DNA from: Haematococcus lacustris
Taxonomy: Eukaryota; Chlorophyta; Chlorophyceae; Chlamydomonadales; Haematococcaceae
Length of the DNA stretch: 64,000 nucleotides
Direction of reading: 5' to 3'
NCBI GenBank assembly: GCA_030144725.1
Contig: JASKMD010000029.1
Coordinates: 14,356,280-14,420,279, forward strand
Made by a program: the position numbers and the translations under genes. Positions within the stretch are counted from its first letter, which is position 1; every line of letters begins with the position of its first letter. The notes under the pieces are model-generated. The model was not told where the DNA came from and did not search any database. It saw only the letters and a list, made by a program, of their open reading frames with translations. This document shows positions 44,136 to 55,792 of the stretch, one piece after another.

Positions 44136-46506
44136 GCTGCCGCTGCCCCTGCCGCTGCCGTTGCCACCACCACTGCTGCTGATGCTGCCTCGCTCATTCC
44201 CCTATGTGCCTATTGTAGGGTCCTGATGGCGTCCCACACTGCCTGGTGTGGCGGAGTGAGCCCAGCGGCTGGGTGGAGGACCTGGCTGGTTCCAGCACAG
44301 CTCTGCCCAGCTTTGCACTGCACATCATGAACACCACGCCGGGGATACTGCAGCTGCGTCCCCAACAGGCAACCACTGGTCCTCCACCCATCGCAGAAGC
44401 GCAAACAGAAGCTGGCAGGCAGCTGCTGAAGCCATGCGTGTCCTCAGGGGCAGCCAGGGAGGTGGAGGGAGGTGGCCTGCACGTGGATGACACGCCGTGT
44501 GCGCAATGCAGCGCAGTGGCAGCAGCTGGCTTCCTGGGCAGCTGCAGTGCCTGCCGCAGCCCAGCCACCGTGAGCCTGCAGCTGAGGCACACAGGCGCGT
44601 GTGTTTTCACAGGTTGTGGCCCCTCCTCCTCCTCCCCCTCCCCCTCCCACTCTGACCCAGAGGCACGCCCAGCACTCAGCTCTGCTGCAGGAGGGGTGCC
44701 TTCAGCCAGCACCTCTGCCAGCAAGCCAGGGCAGCAGCCGGCAGGCGAGGGGGCACCCATGTGCCAGGTGGTGGCCCGGTCAGCAGCCAGCGGCCTCCCC
44801 GTGCCCACCCAGGTCAGGGCTCGGCTGACGCGTCAGGTGCCTGGCCCTGGGCTACATGGCGGAGGGGAGGTTGGCCACACCTCAACACTTCCCACACTGC
44901 TGGTGCGTATGTTAGGGACATGGGTGCATGACGCATGTGATCATGATGCATGTACCTCCATGATATCCATGCGACGCCTCCGGACCTACCCATGACGCAT
45001 GTCTGCAGGAGTGAGCGCAGGGCTGCACACCTTGCATGGCACCATGTCTTGCTTAGACTCTTGTTTAGGCTCTCATCGCCATCATGACTATGCTTGTGAT
45101 GGCTTCACCCTTAACAGCGCTCCTGATCTGGCTCTCATCACATGGGCTGCACATGTCTGCCTGGGCTTGGCTTGGCTCTCAGCAATGGGCCACTACTCAG
45201 CAGCGCCTCATTCCCTACCCTGCCCTTCGCTGCCTGCTGTCAACACGACCATACCTAACGCTGCAACAGATGATGTGGGTCCAATGCTGCTGCCGTGCAC
45301 CTTTTGTGCATGGGTCACCCACATGGGGCGCCTTGGTCCTTTACTGCAGACCGAGCTGGATGTCAGCTTGGACCTCAGCCGCCTGGATGCTCCTGATGCC
45401 CTGCACCTGGACCTGCTTGCCCAATCAGGCTTGCGCTTCACCTCCGCCTGCCTGCTGCTGCTTCCCCCTGACGGCCCCCCTCCCACCCCTCCCCACTCCC
45501 CTACCCCGCTGCCCCCTCCCGCTCTTCCTGACCTGCACCTGACCTCCTCTGACCCAGTCACCCTGAGCAGCCAGCTGTCAAAGCAAGAGCCACTGCCTGA
45601 GGCTGCGGAGGGGCCGGACGCGAGCCAGTGCAATGCCCTCAGCTGTGCTGACCTCACAGCCAGCGGCGGTGTCCATGAAGACAGGGTGGGGAGCAGCATG
45701 GGGGTGTCTGGGTGGGTGTCAGAAATGGAGGCGCATGTAGCGGTCATGGAGCAGCAGGAGCAGCGGCAATGGCTGTCGGACATGGGGCAATGGCTGGCGC
45801 ATGCGGCAAGGCAGCCACAACACTGCCATGCACCCTCTGCGGGTGCGGGCCAGCAGCTGGGCAATGCCACAGCCAGGCAGCTGTCCGACACCACCCAGTG
45901 TCCAGCTCCTCACCTCCCCAGACCCTTGCATCACACAGCTCCTCACCCTGCCAGCAGCGGCAGCAGCAGCAGCAGCGGCAGCAGCAGCAGCAGCAACACA
46001 ACGAGCAATAACAGCAGCAGCAGCAGCAGCAGCAGCAGCGTGGGTGTCCACCAAAGCAACCAAGGCGGGGACAGCAGCAGCAGCAGCAGCATCCACGTCC
46101 CTAGCCAGCAGGGAGGCTGTTTGCTTGACCCATGCATGCCTGACTGGGGAGGTGCCCATGCAGCCCTGACCCGGCTGCACCATGACCCCTGCTACTGCCA
46201 CACCATGCGCTGCCTGGGCCAGCACCTGCTGCGATATGCTGTGCAGCACGGCCTGCTGCTGACCGCCCAGCAGCTGCTGAACAACTGCTTGCGCTGTGGA
46301 GTCAGCGTAGGCGAGCTGTCGCTGCCCCTGTTCTTCCCTGAAGTTTGGCAGGGCTCTCAGCTGGCAGGCGGTCAGATGGGCGGTGAGGGGTTCAGGCGGC
46401 AGCGGCAGGGCAGTGAGCTGAGCCTCCTGGAGCTAGCCGACCTCAGTGGCCAGCCGGTCATGGTGCAGCAGGTGGTGGGTTGGCTGGGGGGCGCTGAGAC
46501 AGGAGG

Positions 46507-46550
<44 letters not shown>

Positions 46551-48572
46551 TGGGTGCAGCAGCAGCAGCAGAAGTGGGTGCAGCAGCAGCAGCAGCCATG
46601 GGGTCAGCATCAGCAGTAGCAGCAGTGGAGTCAGAAGCGGCAGCAGCAGCAACAGCAGCGGCAGCAGTGGGATCGACATCTACAGGCACACCTGCATGTG
46701 AGCCACTAGCAGCGTCAGGATCAGGAGAAACGACAACCCAGGTTGAGCAGGTCAGTCCTTTTGCAGCCGTAGACAGCCAGACTGACCCGGAGGCTGCTGT
46801 GACCCAGCGGGTTGGGAGCAAGCACTCTGATGGACTAGAAGGTTGTCAGGATTCAGAGGGAGGTTGTGAAGCCTTGAAGACATCTGCGCAGCAGCTGTTG
46901 CAGCATCAGCCACAGCAGCAACGGCAGCGGCAAGAACAGGATCCTCAGGGGCGGCATGAAGCCACGCTGGGATGTGAGGCGGAGCAGCAGCATGAGCAGG
47001 GGCCGTACCCCGCAGGGGCCCTGACCCCTGATGCCAAGGGCCCAGCAGCATTGAGGGAAACACCTCCCTCACCCTCACACCCACCCCAGCCCCCACCCAG
47101 CCCCTTCCCACAGCGGCGGAGCACCACATGGCTGGCCTCCCTCCACTGTGGCTGGTGGGGACTGGGCCTGCAGGAGCCAGACTACGCCCGCTGGGCCAGT
47201 CAGCGCAACCAGCAGGGTCGCCGGCTGTGGCTAGCGCTGCTGCTGGCCCAGATGGTGATCTGCCTGGTGCGGGGGCAGGGTGCTGGGGAGGGCAGGGCGG
47301 GCGCGATGGGTCCTGCAGGGTTGGGCTTCGCCGTGTGTTGGGCTGTTGTGCATACTGGACTGGGCCTGGCTGCTGAGCCCTGGGCAGCGCCACACCTGGT
47401 CTGGCTGCACCCAGCTCTATATGCTGTGCGGGGGGCGGTGCTGCTGGCGGGGTCAAGGGGGCTGCTGCCTGTGCCCGCTGTGGTGGCCAATGCTTTGGCC
47501 AAGTGGCTGGACGTTGTTGGTGAGCCTATGGCTGCTGCTGTGCAGCAGGTGAGTGCACCATGCCCAGCATGCACCTCCTCATGACCACCATGCACCTGGT
47601 CACACAAAGCCCATGGCCATTGCTAGTGCTAGCCAGGGGCAAACAGCCCATCCTGTGCTCATGCACCCAGCCGTAATGCAGTGGTACACGCATGCAACAA
47701 TGCCAGCAGCACTGGGTATTCACCATGACAGGGCTACATGTGTAATGCAGTGTGATACTGGTAGTGGGTGTGCCCAAGCACCATTGCGGACCTCCACTCT
47801 GAATCCTGCCTGGCTGCGCTAAGGCTTTGTGCAACCAGGTGCATCACAGAGAACACGCCACACTCATTTGGCAAGCTGGGTGGTCCTAGCTGGAGCCCAC
47901 TGCTGCCCCTTGCTGCACCTGCCCTTGGCAACTTTGTTTGTGAGCGGCCTGGCCTGACACGAGGTTCACCAGACACATCATGCACCTCACCCCTCTGCCT
48001 GGGCTGGGCATGTGGGCACTGGGTTCACTGTGGGCTCTCATGCCGCCTCCCCCAACAACAGTGTGCCAGGCGGCTGGCAGCACAACATGGTTGACGTGCA
48101 GGCTGTGGCCTGGCTCATCACTAACCGGCAGGCAGAAACCCTAGCAGGGGTGATGTGTGAATACCAGCCATGCTTGCAGCAATAGCAGCCATGCACATGA
48201 TGTCATGCATGACTGCATTTGCTCTGTTCCATTGGTTCAACGCAAGCGCAGGTGCCAGCATCTCCGGTGCTGCCCGTGCTTTGCACCATGTTTGTCATGT
48301 GGCCACAGGTGCCTGTATCTAGAGTGCTGGCCGCTGTGGTGTTGCAGTGGCCAGGCTATTGGGCCTTATGTACGGCACTGTCCTTGTCCACCCGGCATGC
48401 CCTGTTGGCCAGCGCACTGTTGCCTCTGCTGCTCACCCTGCTGCTGGAGAGTCACCGGCGCCGCCTGTTCGTGCTCAACCTGCAAGCCGCACAGCAGCAG
48501 GTGCCGCCAGGTCCGGGGGTTGGCGCAGTGGCAGGTGTGGGGCTGGAGCGAAGCAAGCAGAAGGCTGATTGA
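42851..48572 (+). CDS. Large SPL/CRR1-like C-terminal region with membrane segments (5' end missing)
   Basis: Predicted exons 42851-42942, 43172-43772 (may contain an intron), 44219-44812, 45350-47548, 48309-48572, all joined in frame. The first two read VVIKLHHIPPSALVPDAVQH and VRQGCTHITLTL, matching the conserved region after the SBP domain of long SQUAMOSA-promoter-binding proteins (KL...P..LP..L and RPGCT.LT). Later parts have a Cys pair motif (CAQC...CSAC), a long Ser/Pro-rich stretch, helices like ankyrin repeats (LLRYAVQHGLLLTAQQLLNN), and three or four hydrophobic segments near the end (LWLALLLAQMVICLV; LLPLLLTLLL). SPL7/CRR1, the plant and algal copper regulators, have this general layout. 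The SBP DNA-binding domain itself is not seen in the window, so copper control cannot be claimed. Confidence applies to the gene; the family is moderate. Confidence 0.55.
43434..43651 (+). repeat. GGGGCA hexamer array, possibly coding
   Basis: About 36 copies of GGGGCA. It stays open in the frame of the flanking exon, where it would encode (Ala-Gly)n, so it is either a coding low-complexity linker or an intron array. The flanking coding frame is kept on both sides without splicing. Confidence 0.95.
44027..44180 (+). repeat. CTG/CCG trinucleotide array
   Basis: Interrupted CTG repeats. Direct joining of the exons ending at 43772 and starting at 44219 keeps frame without it, so it is most likely intronic and lies upstream of the acceptor at 44218. 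Confidence 0.9.
46507..46680 (+). repeat. Coding GCA repeat (polyalanine)
   Basis: GCAGCA runs in the frame of the large exon 45350-47548, giving alanine blocks separated by EVG and glycine/valine. A polyserine AGC block lies at 45957-46095 in the same exon. Confidence 0.9.
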
Positions 48573-50547
48573 AGGCTGCATGCTGACAGGGCCAGGGGGC
48601 CCAGGGAGGCCCCTGCTGCTGAGCCAGTCATGTGGCTGGCCGGCAGTACAGCGTCAGCCATCATGTGGCTGGCCGGCAGTACAGCGTCACAGAATACATA
48701 CGGGCATGAATTGTGGGGCCGGGTGGAGCAGCCGGGGTGCGAGGTTGGTGGGCAGGGGCAGGGGCAGGGGCAGGGGCAGAAGGAATATGGATGGGATATG
48801 GAATGGCACTTTGGAAGGAATGTTGGGGGGCCAACGGATGCCAGGCCGGCTTGCATCATTGCCTTAGCTTGCATCATTGCCCGAGCTTGCATCATTGCCT
48901 GAGCTTGCATGCACAAGCCTGCTCCTACGTAAGCCTGAGTAGGCAGCAGCTGTCAACATTGGCACGTAGTTTTAGGGCATTGGCCCTGTTTGGATACAAG
49001 GCGTAGTAGCCTGCTGGTTGAGCCAATGACCTTTGGTGCTCATGAAAATACTCTGTGGGGGATACTAGAACAGAATGGGATAAATGAGGTTGTATGGGCC
49101 GTGCTAGGAATGAGGAAGAGGAGGGAGCTAGGGTGGATACATACAAACACATTTTGCACGGCGCGAAGTTGCTCACATAGTGGCCATGACTGGTAGTTAT
49201 GTGCCTGGTTGGCTAGGTCATGCTTGAGCTAGAGTGCTGCTAGACCGGGTAGCCATTGGTGCCCACGAATTTGCCGTGTGAGTTAGGCAGGTGCCATAGG
49301 GTGTGGGATAGAGGAGAGAGTTTCAGTGTTCATTTTTTTGAGCTGTTGCGCAACATGCAGTCATCGCTGCTGCCGTCTGCACGCGCGGCGGCAGCAGTAG
49401 TTGGACAAGAAAGCGGTGTTACGGAGACAGTTGGAAGGTGTGGATGGGAGCACTCCACAACCTGGCTTGGCGCTGATGGGCTACTAGGTACTGGCTACTG
49501 GCTACTGACGGTACCAATTTCACCGTTAACACCATCACCACCCTGCCACAGCCTGTACTCCATACAATGCAAATGCCATGCAAATGCGCTCGACATGGGC
49601 AGGGCTAATGAGAGGAGCACCCATTCTTCGTTGTTATTGTCGTTTGTACACATTAAACGTTTGGAAACTGTCTGGGTAACCTGGTATTGTTGTTGCTGGT
49701 TTTGTTGGTTGTCCGCCGTTGGTACCGATTCTTGTTCAAGGACCAATGCTCACCGCTGCGTGTCATGAAGTCTTGTGCGAGGCTGTGTGTAGAATTGCCA
49801 GTTTGCCGTCAGAGGCTACGACAGGATGTAATGAACACTGCCCGTGCTATATGATAGGTGCTGGCAAGCCAGCAAGCCCCAGCCAGCCCCAGCAAGCACC
49901 AGTGCGGCTGGTGGGGGCAAGAAATACGATCCTTTCTTTTCAAATACCTCAAATAGGGCCAATGCATCGCAGCGGGGCACAGAAAAACCAGCTGTACTAC
50001 TGCCATTGGACCCAGCAATGTCGCAATGCCGCTGCAGATCAGCAGCATTCATTGTGCCAAAATCAACAACGCTGGTGTTCGGTAACAAGGTGCTGACTTC
50101 GGTACGGTGTAGTGGCTGCGAAATGTAGTGGCAGGGGTGGTTACGCCCGCTGCAGCCATACCCTCGCAAGCAGCAGCGATGTACGGCCAACCGTCTGCAT
50201 GGCTGCATGACTGGCAAGAAAACTGGAGCAGAGAGATGGAGCGGAGCGAAAGAGACCGATAGACTAGCAGGAGCAATAACAGCGCCATACTTTTGAACAG
50301 ATGTAGCAACACATCAAAACAAGCACGCTGCCTAACTGGGATCCATTCATATTTGCATGCTCCACGTCCCTTACAACGAAGTATAGTGTCCTACTGGTAG
50401 GGGTGACCGCTGGCTCTGAGGTAAAACTATATAGGAAACATAAACATTGTTTTTCATACTTTTGGCTCTTGGAGTACTGCGTAGAAATTGACGTGATGGG
50501 ATAGCAAGCTGTTATGATTGATTAATGAGGTTAGATTACATCTTGCG
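48573..50547. other. Intergenic, no recognised gene
   Basis: Holds four copies of a 21-bp unit with core GCTTGCATCATTGCC at 48848-48911 and a duplicated ATGTGGCTGGCCGGCAGTAC at 48629-48681. From about 49000 to 50547 the sequence is less GC-rich. No domain is recognised in its short frames. It includes the likely promoter of the RWP-RK gene. Confidence 0.45.
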
Positions 50548-52632
50548 ATGGACCGGCCTGATGTGCCTGGCACCTCTGCCAGCACTGCTGGGGGAGAAAG
50601 GCGTCCTACACCACCCCTCAATTCAACGGCGCCATTCGTGTGGCCTGCGGCGCACCTTACCCTTGAAGACTTGCGTCGGGTAGCATTTGACACGTTAGCT
50701 ATCGAGCAATGCAGCTTGAGCATCAATCTGCGAATTGCTCTTCCTTGCAGGTTTTTCACTTGTCCCGCTTAGACGCGTCTGCTGCGCTTGGCATCACAGT
50801 TACTGCGCTGAAGCGGGTGCGCATAGGTCCTCATTCAGCGATTACGACATTCTGAAACTCTGCCTAGCATCTGGCTATGAGAGATGGGGGCTTGTGTGTT
50901 GCAGGTCTGCTCTGACATCAACATCGAGAGGTGGCCTTTCAGGAAGCTGACTGGCCTGCAGCAACTGCAGAAAAACCTTGAATCATACCCCTTCCGACAA
51001 AAGGAGAAGCAGGTCAGTGCCTGGACCTATTTGGGCCAGCTGCACCCACATGTACTAATAACAGTTGGGTTCCCATGGTGGTGCTGCATGCCTGCAGCAA
51101 CAGAAGCTGCAAGCGGTGGCACATGAGTACGAGCGTGTGATGCAGAACCCCAACCGTGTGGTGGACCCAGAGCTGCTGGCCCTGCGTATGCGCACCTACA
51201 AGCGCCGCGCCTCAGCCCGCAACAAGGGCGGCCAGGCCACCACCGCCTCAGCCTCCGGCGGTGCAGACTCGGACAGGGACTCAGCGGGAGAGAGGGCAGC
51301 AGCCAGCAGCGAGGGCGAGCCTGAGCTGGGTGTGCGAGCCAGTGCAGCCACAGCTGCGTCAGGGCTGCAGCCCAGGGGTCGTGGGAAACCCTCGGCGCCT
51401 GCTGCCGGCGGCGTGACAGCAGCAGCGGTGCCCCGAGTGGCGGCCTTGCGGGAGGTCAGCCCTGGCCAGGACAGCCAGGTGGCGGGCAGTGTGGGCAGCT
51501 CCGGTAGTGCGGGCAGCCGGCCCCTGGCAGCCCAGGAAGTAGAGCGGCAGCGGTCAGGCGTGCTCCTAGCCAAGTCTTCAGTGGGGGCCGGCAGCAGGCC
51601 TGGCTTGGTTGCTGCTGCGTCAGTGGTAACACACGGGGATTTGGAAGGGGAGGGGCAAGAGCAGAGTGCGGAGGGGCTGCTGCAGCAGCTGCTGGTGCTG
51701 GGGCATCCAGAACCTTCCCCAGGCCAGGACTCAGCCCCCACACATGTCAGCCCTCAGGTGCCCACTGACACAGCTGCTTGGCCCATGGGGGGGAGGGGTG
51801 GGCAGCCAGTGAGCATGCTGCCAGCACCAGCACCTCCCCCTGCTGCCCCAGCAGCCCCTTCAATCTCTACTGGTGCTGACCCTGCTTTGGTCTCCTGGAT
51901 GGTCCGGCTGGCTGACGATGGCGATGACATGATGATGTCAGACGCGCTGCTTGGCTCTGGCTTTGACATGCACATGTCCTCTCTTTCTGACGTGCACGCT
52001 GCCACCGCCCCCCTGGAGCCCGAGCCTAACGCGACGCTGCTGCCCAGTCAGCCCGAGCCCTCAGGGTCAGCCAGCATCCCGCCGGGCATCACACAGGCAG
52101 CAGCGGCCTGTGCTCCCTTGCTGGACTCTGGTGACTGGTTCCCCACTGCAGGTGGACCCTGTGGCTTCCCTGGCCTAGCCCCTCCGCCCCTCCCGCTCCC
52201 AGAGGCAGGTGGCTGGGGTGGGCGTGCTGTGGGTGGCCCCCCCGCAACTGCAGCAGCAGGTAGGGTGACCCTGAGCTGGATGGACATGGCGTCTCAGCTG
52301 CAGCCGGCCATGCCTCGTGTTCCAGCAATGCATGGCCCACAGCCTGCCAGCAGCAAACCTTGTGCAGGCACTGGTCCGACAGAGCCTGGCGCTCCTGCGG
52401 CTGTGGCCCGGGTACCACCCAGACAGGGTTACCAGCTTGTCAGCCTGGAGGACTTGCAGGCCATGAGCAGCAGCCTGCTGCCTGACCCAGCCCATGACAG
52501 TATGGTCCAGGCGTCTTATTGGGCCAATGTGACGCAGCAGCAGCAGCAGCAGCAAATACAGCAGCAGCAGCAGTGGCAAACACAGCAGCAGCAGCAGCAG
52601 CAAATACAGCAGCAGCAGCAGTGGCAAACATT

Positions 52633-52681
<49 letters not shown>

Positions 52682-54334
52682 ATACAGCAGCAGCAGCAGC
52701 AGTGGCAAACATCGCAGCAGCAGCAGCAAATACAGCAGCAGCAGCAGTGGCAAATACCGCCGCCGCCGCCGCAGCAGCAGCAGCTGCTGCAGCAGCAGGG
52801 GAGTGGGTGCAGCTGGGCTGGGCATTCCACAGGGCTGGTGCCCGAACAGGCAGCCTGGCTAAGCCTCCACCCGCCGCAGCAGGACCAGCAGTGGCACAGG
52901 GAAGCGATCACCTGCCAGCTGCAGCCGCCCAGCAGGCTGCCCAGGGAGAGCGCCAAGGTGGAACTCGGCGCTGTTGACAAGCCGGGCTCACCTCATCCGC
53001 CCTCACCCAGCTTGCCTGTACCAGCCCTTATGCACAGCCAGCCTTACCGGGCGCAGCAAGCAAGGGCCTCAGCAGCCATCTGCACTCACCAGCTGCCTGC
53101 CTCCTCCTCTGCGCCCCCACTGCCTGCCCTGATCCCTGCTCCTCCCCTCCCTGCAGCTGGTGTCATGATGCACCCCAGAGCTGTTGATGCCGCTGGCCCT
53201 CTGTGGGTCGGATCACGCCAGCAGTTGCCAGAGCGCAGGGCAGCAGATGGCTGCACAGCTCCAGGTGATGATGGGTGGCCAGACTTCTCATCTAGCCAGA
53301 CCTTCATGCTGCCCGATGCAAGCAATGCGACCCCTGGCTTGTCAGCCATGCTGCACTTGAGCAGGCAGGTTCCTAGGTCCCTGCGCCCAACCCAGTTTGA
53401 CTCTGCAGCAGAATGGGCTGAGGATCCAAGCAGCCTGCCAGTCCCCCCGCCTGACCACCCTCAGCGGCCCCAGCCTAGTAGCTTGCCCCTGGGGCCCCAA
53501 TTAGTGCCTGCTCCCGGAACCTACTTCAAGCAGCACCCTCTACCACAGTTGGCCGGCAGGCAGGTGTCGGGCTCGCTGCCAGGGGCAGTTAGTGCCCCTG
53601 CTGTAGGCGTGCCGCTACAGGACCAGGCCCAGCAGCCCAGCAGCCACAGCCAGCCGCTGCTTGCACAGCGGCAGGCAGGCAGCTGGAGGGTGGGCACAGC
53701 AGACAAGGATGAACAGCGGTTGCTGGAGCCAGGGACCTGCCAGCCTGTGTTCAAGTCACCACGTAGGGGTGAGGGCTGGCAGGCAGTGCAGGCTCAGCTG
53801 CACTTCATGGACAGTGCTGCCAGCCTGGAGGCCAGCTACCCCAGCCCAGCTGCGCTGGCAGGGCCAGATGAGAGATTGAGGGGGCTGGGCAGCAGCGACA
53901 GCCCAGTGGTGCAGCCCCGGGATGATGCGAGCAGCAACCACAGGACCCTAAGCTGGCAGCAGCAGCAGCAGCAGCAGCAGCTGTTGCTGCCACAGACTCA
54001 GCAAGTAGGCACGAACACTCTGTTGGCTGAAAGGAGATCACCGCAGCAGCCTGGCAGCTTTGCTCAGCAGCGCGCCCATCTTGCTCAGCTGGTGCAGGGA
54101 GCACAAGCGCTGCACACACCCTACTTTGCCACTGCGCTGGCACAGAGCGACACCAGCATGAGAGGCTGGGTGGAGGGGCGGCTGCAGCAGAGCTCTCAAT
54201 CCATCCAGGGCTCCATGCCGCCACTCAGCTGGCACCAGCTGGCAGCCTGGCAGCAGCAGCAGGGGCAGGGATATCAGCAGGGGCAGCAGCAGCAGCAGGG
54301 AGGGCAGCAGGGGCAGCATGAGGGGCAGGGTTGA
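50548..54334 (+). CDS. RWP-RK domain transcription factor with polyglutamine region
   Basis: DNA-binding regulator of the plant/algal RWP-RK family (nitrogen response and gamete sex determination are known roles of members). Exons 50548-50679, 50751-50816, 50905-51012 and 51098-54334, all GT-AG and in phase 0, giving about 1180 residues. The start MDRPDVPGTSAS is the only ATG in this exon frame. The spliced domain reads LTLEDLRRVFHLSRLDASAA, LGITVTALKR, VCSDINIERWPFRKLTGLQQ, the complete RWP-RK helix set with the name motif as RWPFRK, at about residues 37-85. A basic segment (RMRTYKRRASARNK) follows at about 125-138. The remainder is disordered: Ala/Gly/Pro/Ser-rich, with polyglutamine at 52531-52800 and Gln-rich C-terminus, typical of activation regions. 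No GAF or PB1 domain is seen, so it is not NLP-like. The target pathway is unknown. Confidence 0.92.
52531..52800 (+). repeat. Coding CAG repeat (polyglutamine)
   Basis: CAG runs interrupted by IQQQQQWQT words form a 90-residue Gln-rich block with a regular Trp every 12 to 20 residues, so it seems to have grown by duplication of a larger unit than the triplet. Confidence 0.95.
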
Positions 54335-55792
54335 CGCAGTAGAGGCAGGAGATGGGAAGGGGATGGGAGGGGGAGGAGGGACACATCGCTGATGACAGGA
54401 GCAGGATGGTTGAGTTGCCTTTAGCGCACACTGGTCATGAAGACAAGACTTGCTCAGCAGGTAGGCCACGTCACATTGATCTGGGCTGCCACACTGCAAC
54501 AAAAGCTGCGCACAGCAACAAGGCCAAATCCAGGACACTGGGTATGATGACATATGGTCAGCGCCTGCTTGGCATGGGGGGTTGGAACTTGCATGGGGGG
54601 TTTCATGCGCGAACATGTCAGCCATGCACTGGCAGTGCACTTGCCAGTTGCTGCGGCTGAGCAGTGCTGGCTATTGATGTCTGCATTGCATGCCTTACTG
54701 CTAGGCTATAGTTTCTAATCAGGTGTGCAACCCACTGGGCACCCCACCTGCTGCAGCTGCCGTGACCTCCACATGGAAACTCACCTGGTGCAAGCACATG
54801 CAGGTGGTATCTTTAGTGCAGGCAGGTGGCTGCACAATGCAGGAATTGTTGAGGTCACTGGGCGTAGCCCACGACGTGCAGGATGCACGCTGCATACATT
54901 GAGCATTTACAAACAGACTACAGTTGCGGTGAACTGCTGCATTCAAAAGCCATGCAGGGTTTGCTCATCACAGGGTACAGCGACACAGCAGCATAGATTG
55001 TAGCAGGTTAAATTTAGGTAGCTTGCAAGCAGTCGAGATAAAGACATGTTGGGCAGGGTGAGTTTTGAGGCATTATGTTTTGCATTACTACCCCTTTAGG
55101 GGGTTGGGACTTTCTGCAATGCAATGAAGGTGGCTGTGGTGTGCGGCGCATGTGGTACCGTAACTGATGTCATGCAAGAGCAGCCTGAAGGTGTGCCGGG
55201 CCGCCAATGGTGTCCTGTGCTCCTGGGTGCTCAGCTGCCCCTGGTCCCAGGCCCTCCCCTGGGTTGCAGCCAGCCTAAACCTCGACACCCTGGACCCCAA
55301 GCTGGGTCTCGATCAACAGGAGCGAAGGGGCCCAGATGCCCGTACATTTGTGACGCAGCTCATGCGCGGCGCCCTCCACTACAGGCGAACACTCCGCCCG
55401 CCTTTTCGTCATGCCGGAGAGTGCAGCAACCTCGTTTGACTTGCTATCGGCTGTCGGCTAATTTAATGATGCTCGGGCTGGGTTAGACTGGGTTGCTGGG
55501 CTGGGTTGCTGGGTACAAACAACAAACAACAAAGTAACAAGTTTTAATCCCTACAGCCCTCATGCAACACCAAAATAAAGCATGAGTTGTAATCAAACAC
55601 AGGCTGCGAGATCGCTGTTGTAAAGGCTACTGACGGTGTGCCTAATGCCCACTCCAGCTCAGCCTTCTGGTGTGTGTGCCTCCAGGCTACTACTAGCAAG
55701 AGCTCTACCCTACTCTATAGCTCTTACTCACACACATCCCCTTTGTGAGGGGTTTGGTATCTTGTTTTCTTGGGTTGTCTTGCTGTAGCTGG
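54335..55792. other. Intergenic, no recognised gene
   Basis: Downstream of the RWP-RK stop. No gene is recognised. GGGTTGCTGGG repeats lie at 55480-55512, followed by TACAAACAACAAACAACAAA, a word also found next to other Fanzor-like ends; it may mark the 3' boundary of the minus-strand locus that follows. Confidence 0.45.

Noticed and set aside
44019..44330. Polyalanine exon continuing to ...HTAWCGG
   Set aside because: Its frame disagrees with the following exon; joining 43772 to 44219 directly keeps the frame.
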